From the NCBI GenBank assembly GCA_902517885.1, contig CABYDZ010000004.1, positions 1-64,000 of the forward strand: a stretch of 64,000 bases of DNA, in the 5' to 3' direction. How positions within the stretch are numbered: position 1 is the first letter of the stretch; each line of letters starts with the position of its first letter. The position numbers were made by a program, and so were the translations under genes. A model generated the notes under the pieces. It was not told the DNA's origin. It saw only the letters and a list, made by a program, of their open reading frames with translations, and made no database searches. This document shows, piece by piece, positions 63,874-64,000 of the stretch. The DNA comes from an uncultured Pelagibacteraceae bacterium (GTDB lineage Bacteria; Pseudomonadota; Alphaproteobacteria; Pelagibacterales; AG-422-B15).

Positions 63874-64000
63874 ATGAGTCTTGAAAAAAATATAAACAGG
63901 AAGATTAATGATTTTTTTAAACCATCATTTTTCAAAATAATAAATTTTTCTGACCAACACAAAAACCATTATTCTGGCGAAAATAAAGATACTTCCCATA
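63874..64000 (+). CDS. BolA family protein, N-terminal part (truncated by window edge)
   Basis: MSLEKNINRKINDFFKPSFFKIINFSDQHKNHYSGENKDTSH; BolA-like F.P..x.IxNxSxxH motif, synteny bolA-dnaJ-cobS. Confidence 0.75.
   Translation, partial: MSLEKNINRKINDFFKPSFFKIINFSDQHKNHYSGENKDTSH

Overview
The window is a densely packed, AT-rich chromosomal segment. It looks like a streamlined, marine-type alphaproteobacterium, judging from gene order such as atpGDC, proB-proA-nadD-rsfS-rlmH, metX-metW-hisC-tyrA, rpmB/cobT-cobS-DnaJ-bolA and carD-fdxA; the exact taxon cannot be assigned from sequence alone. Most of the window is housekeeping: ATP synthase, proline/serine/methionine/arginine/lysine biosynthesis, folate (pabB/pabC), rpoH, ispH, ribosomal proteins L21/L27/L28, and CobS/CobT. 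There is also a cobalamin-dependent ethylmalonyl-CoA/methylmalonyl-CoA pathway set (phaA, phaB, ccr, ecm, mcd, etfAB, ATR, mcm, meaB). The clearest accessory signal is a ~5.76-kb island at 36149-41954, bounded by a perfect 42-bp direct repeat of the 5' half of tRNA-Leu(CAA). It carries a fused HsdM-HsdS, an HsdR and a stand-alone SpoT/MESH1-like HD hydrolase. Pairs of ACTTTCACAC repeats lie just inside both ends, and no integrase is present. Other notable items are a SAM-II riboswitch plus intrinsic terminator upstream of metX, a histone-H1-like Lys/Ala/Pro protein built from 60-bp repeats that faces a CarD gene with its own Lys-rich tail, a truncated AtpC, an unannotated LptM-like lipoprotein, a possible structured 5' leader of mcm, and systematic overlap of convergent stop codons.
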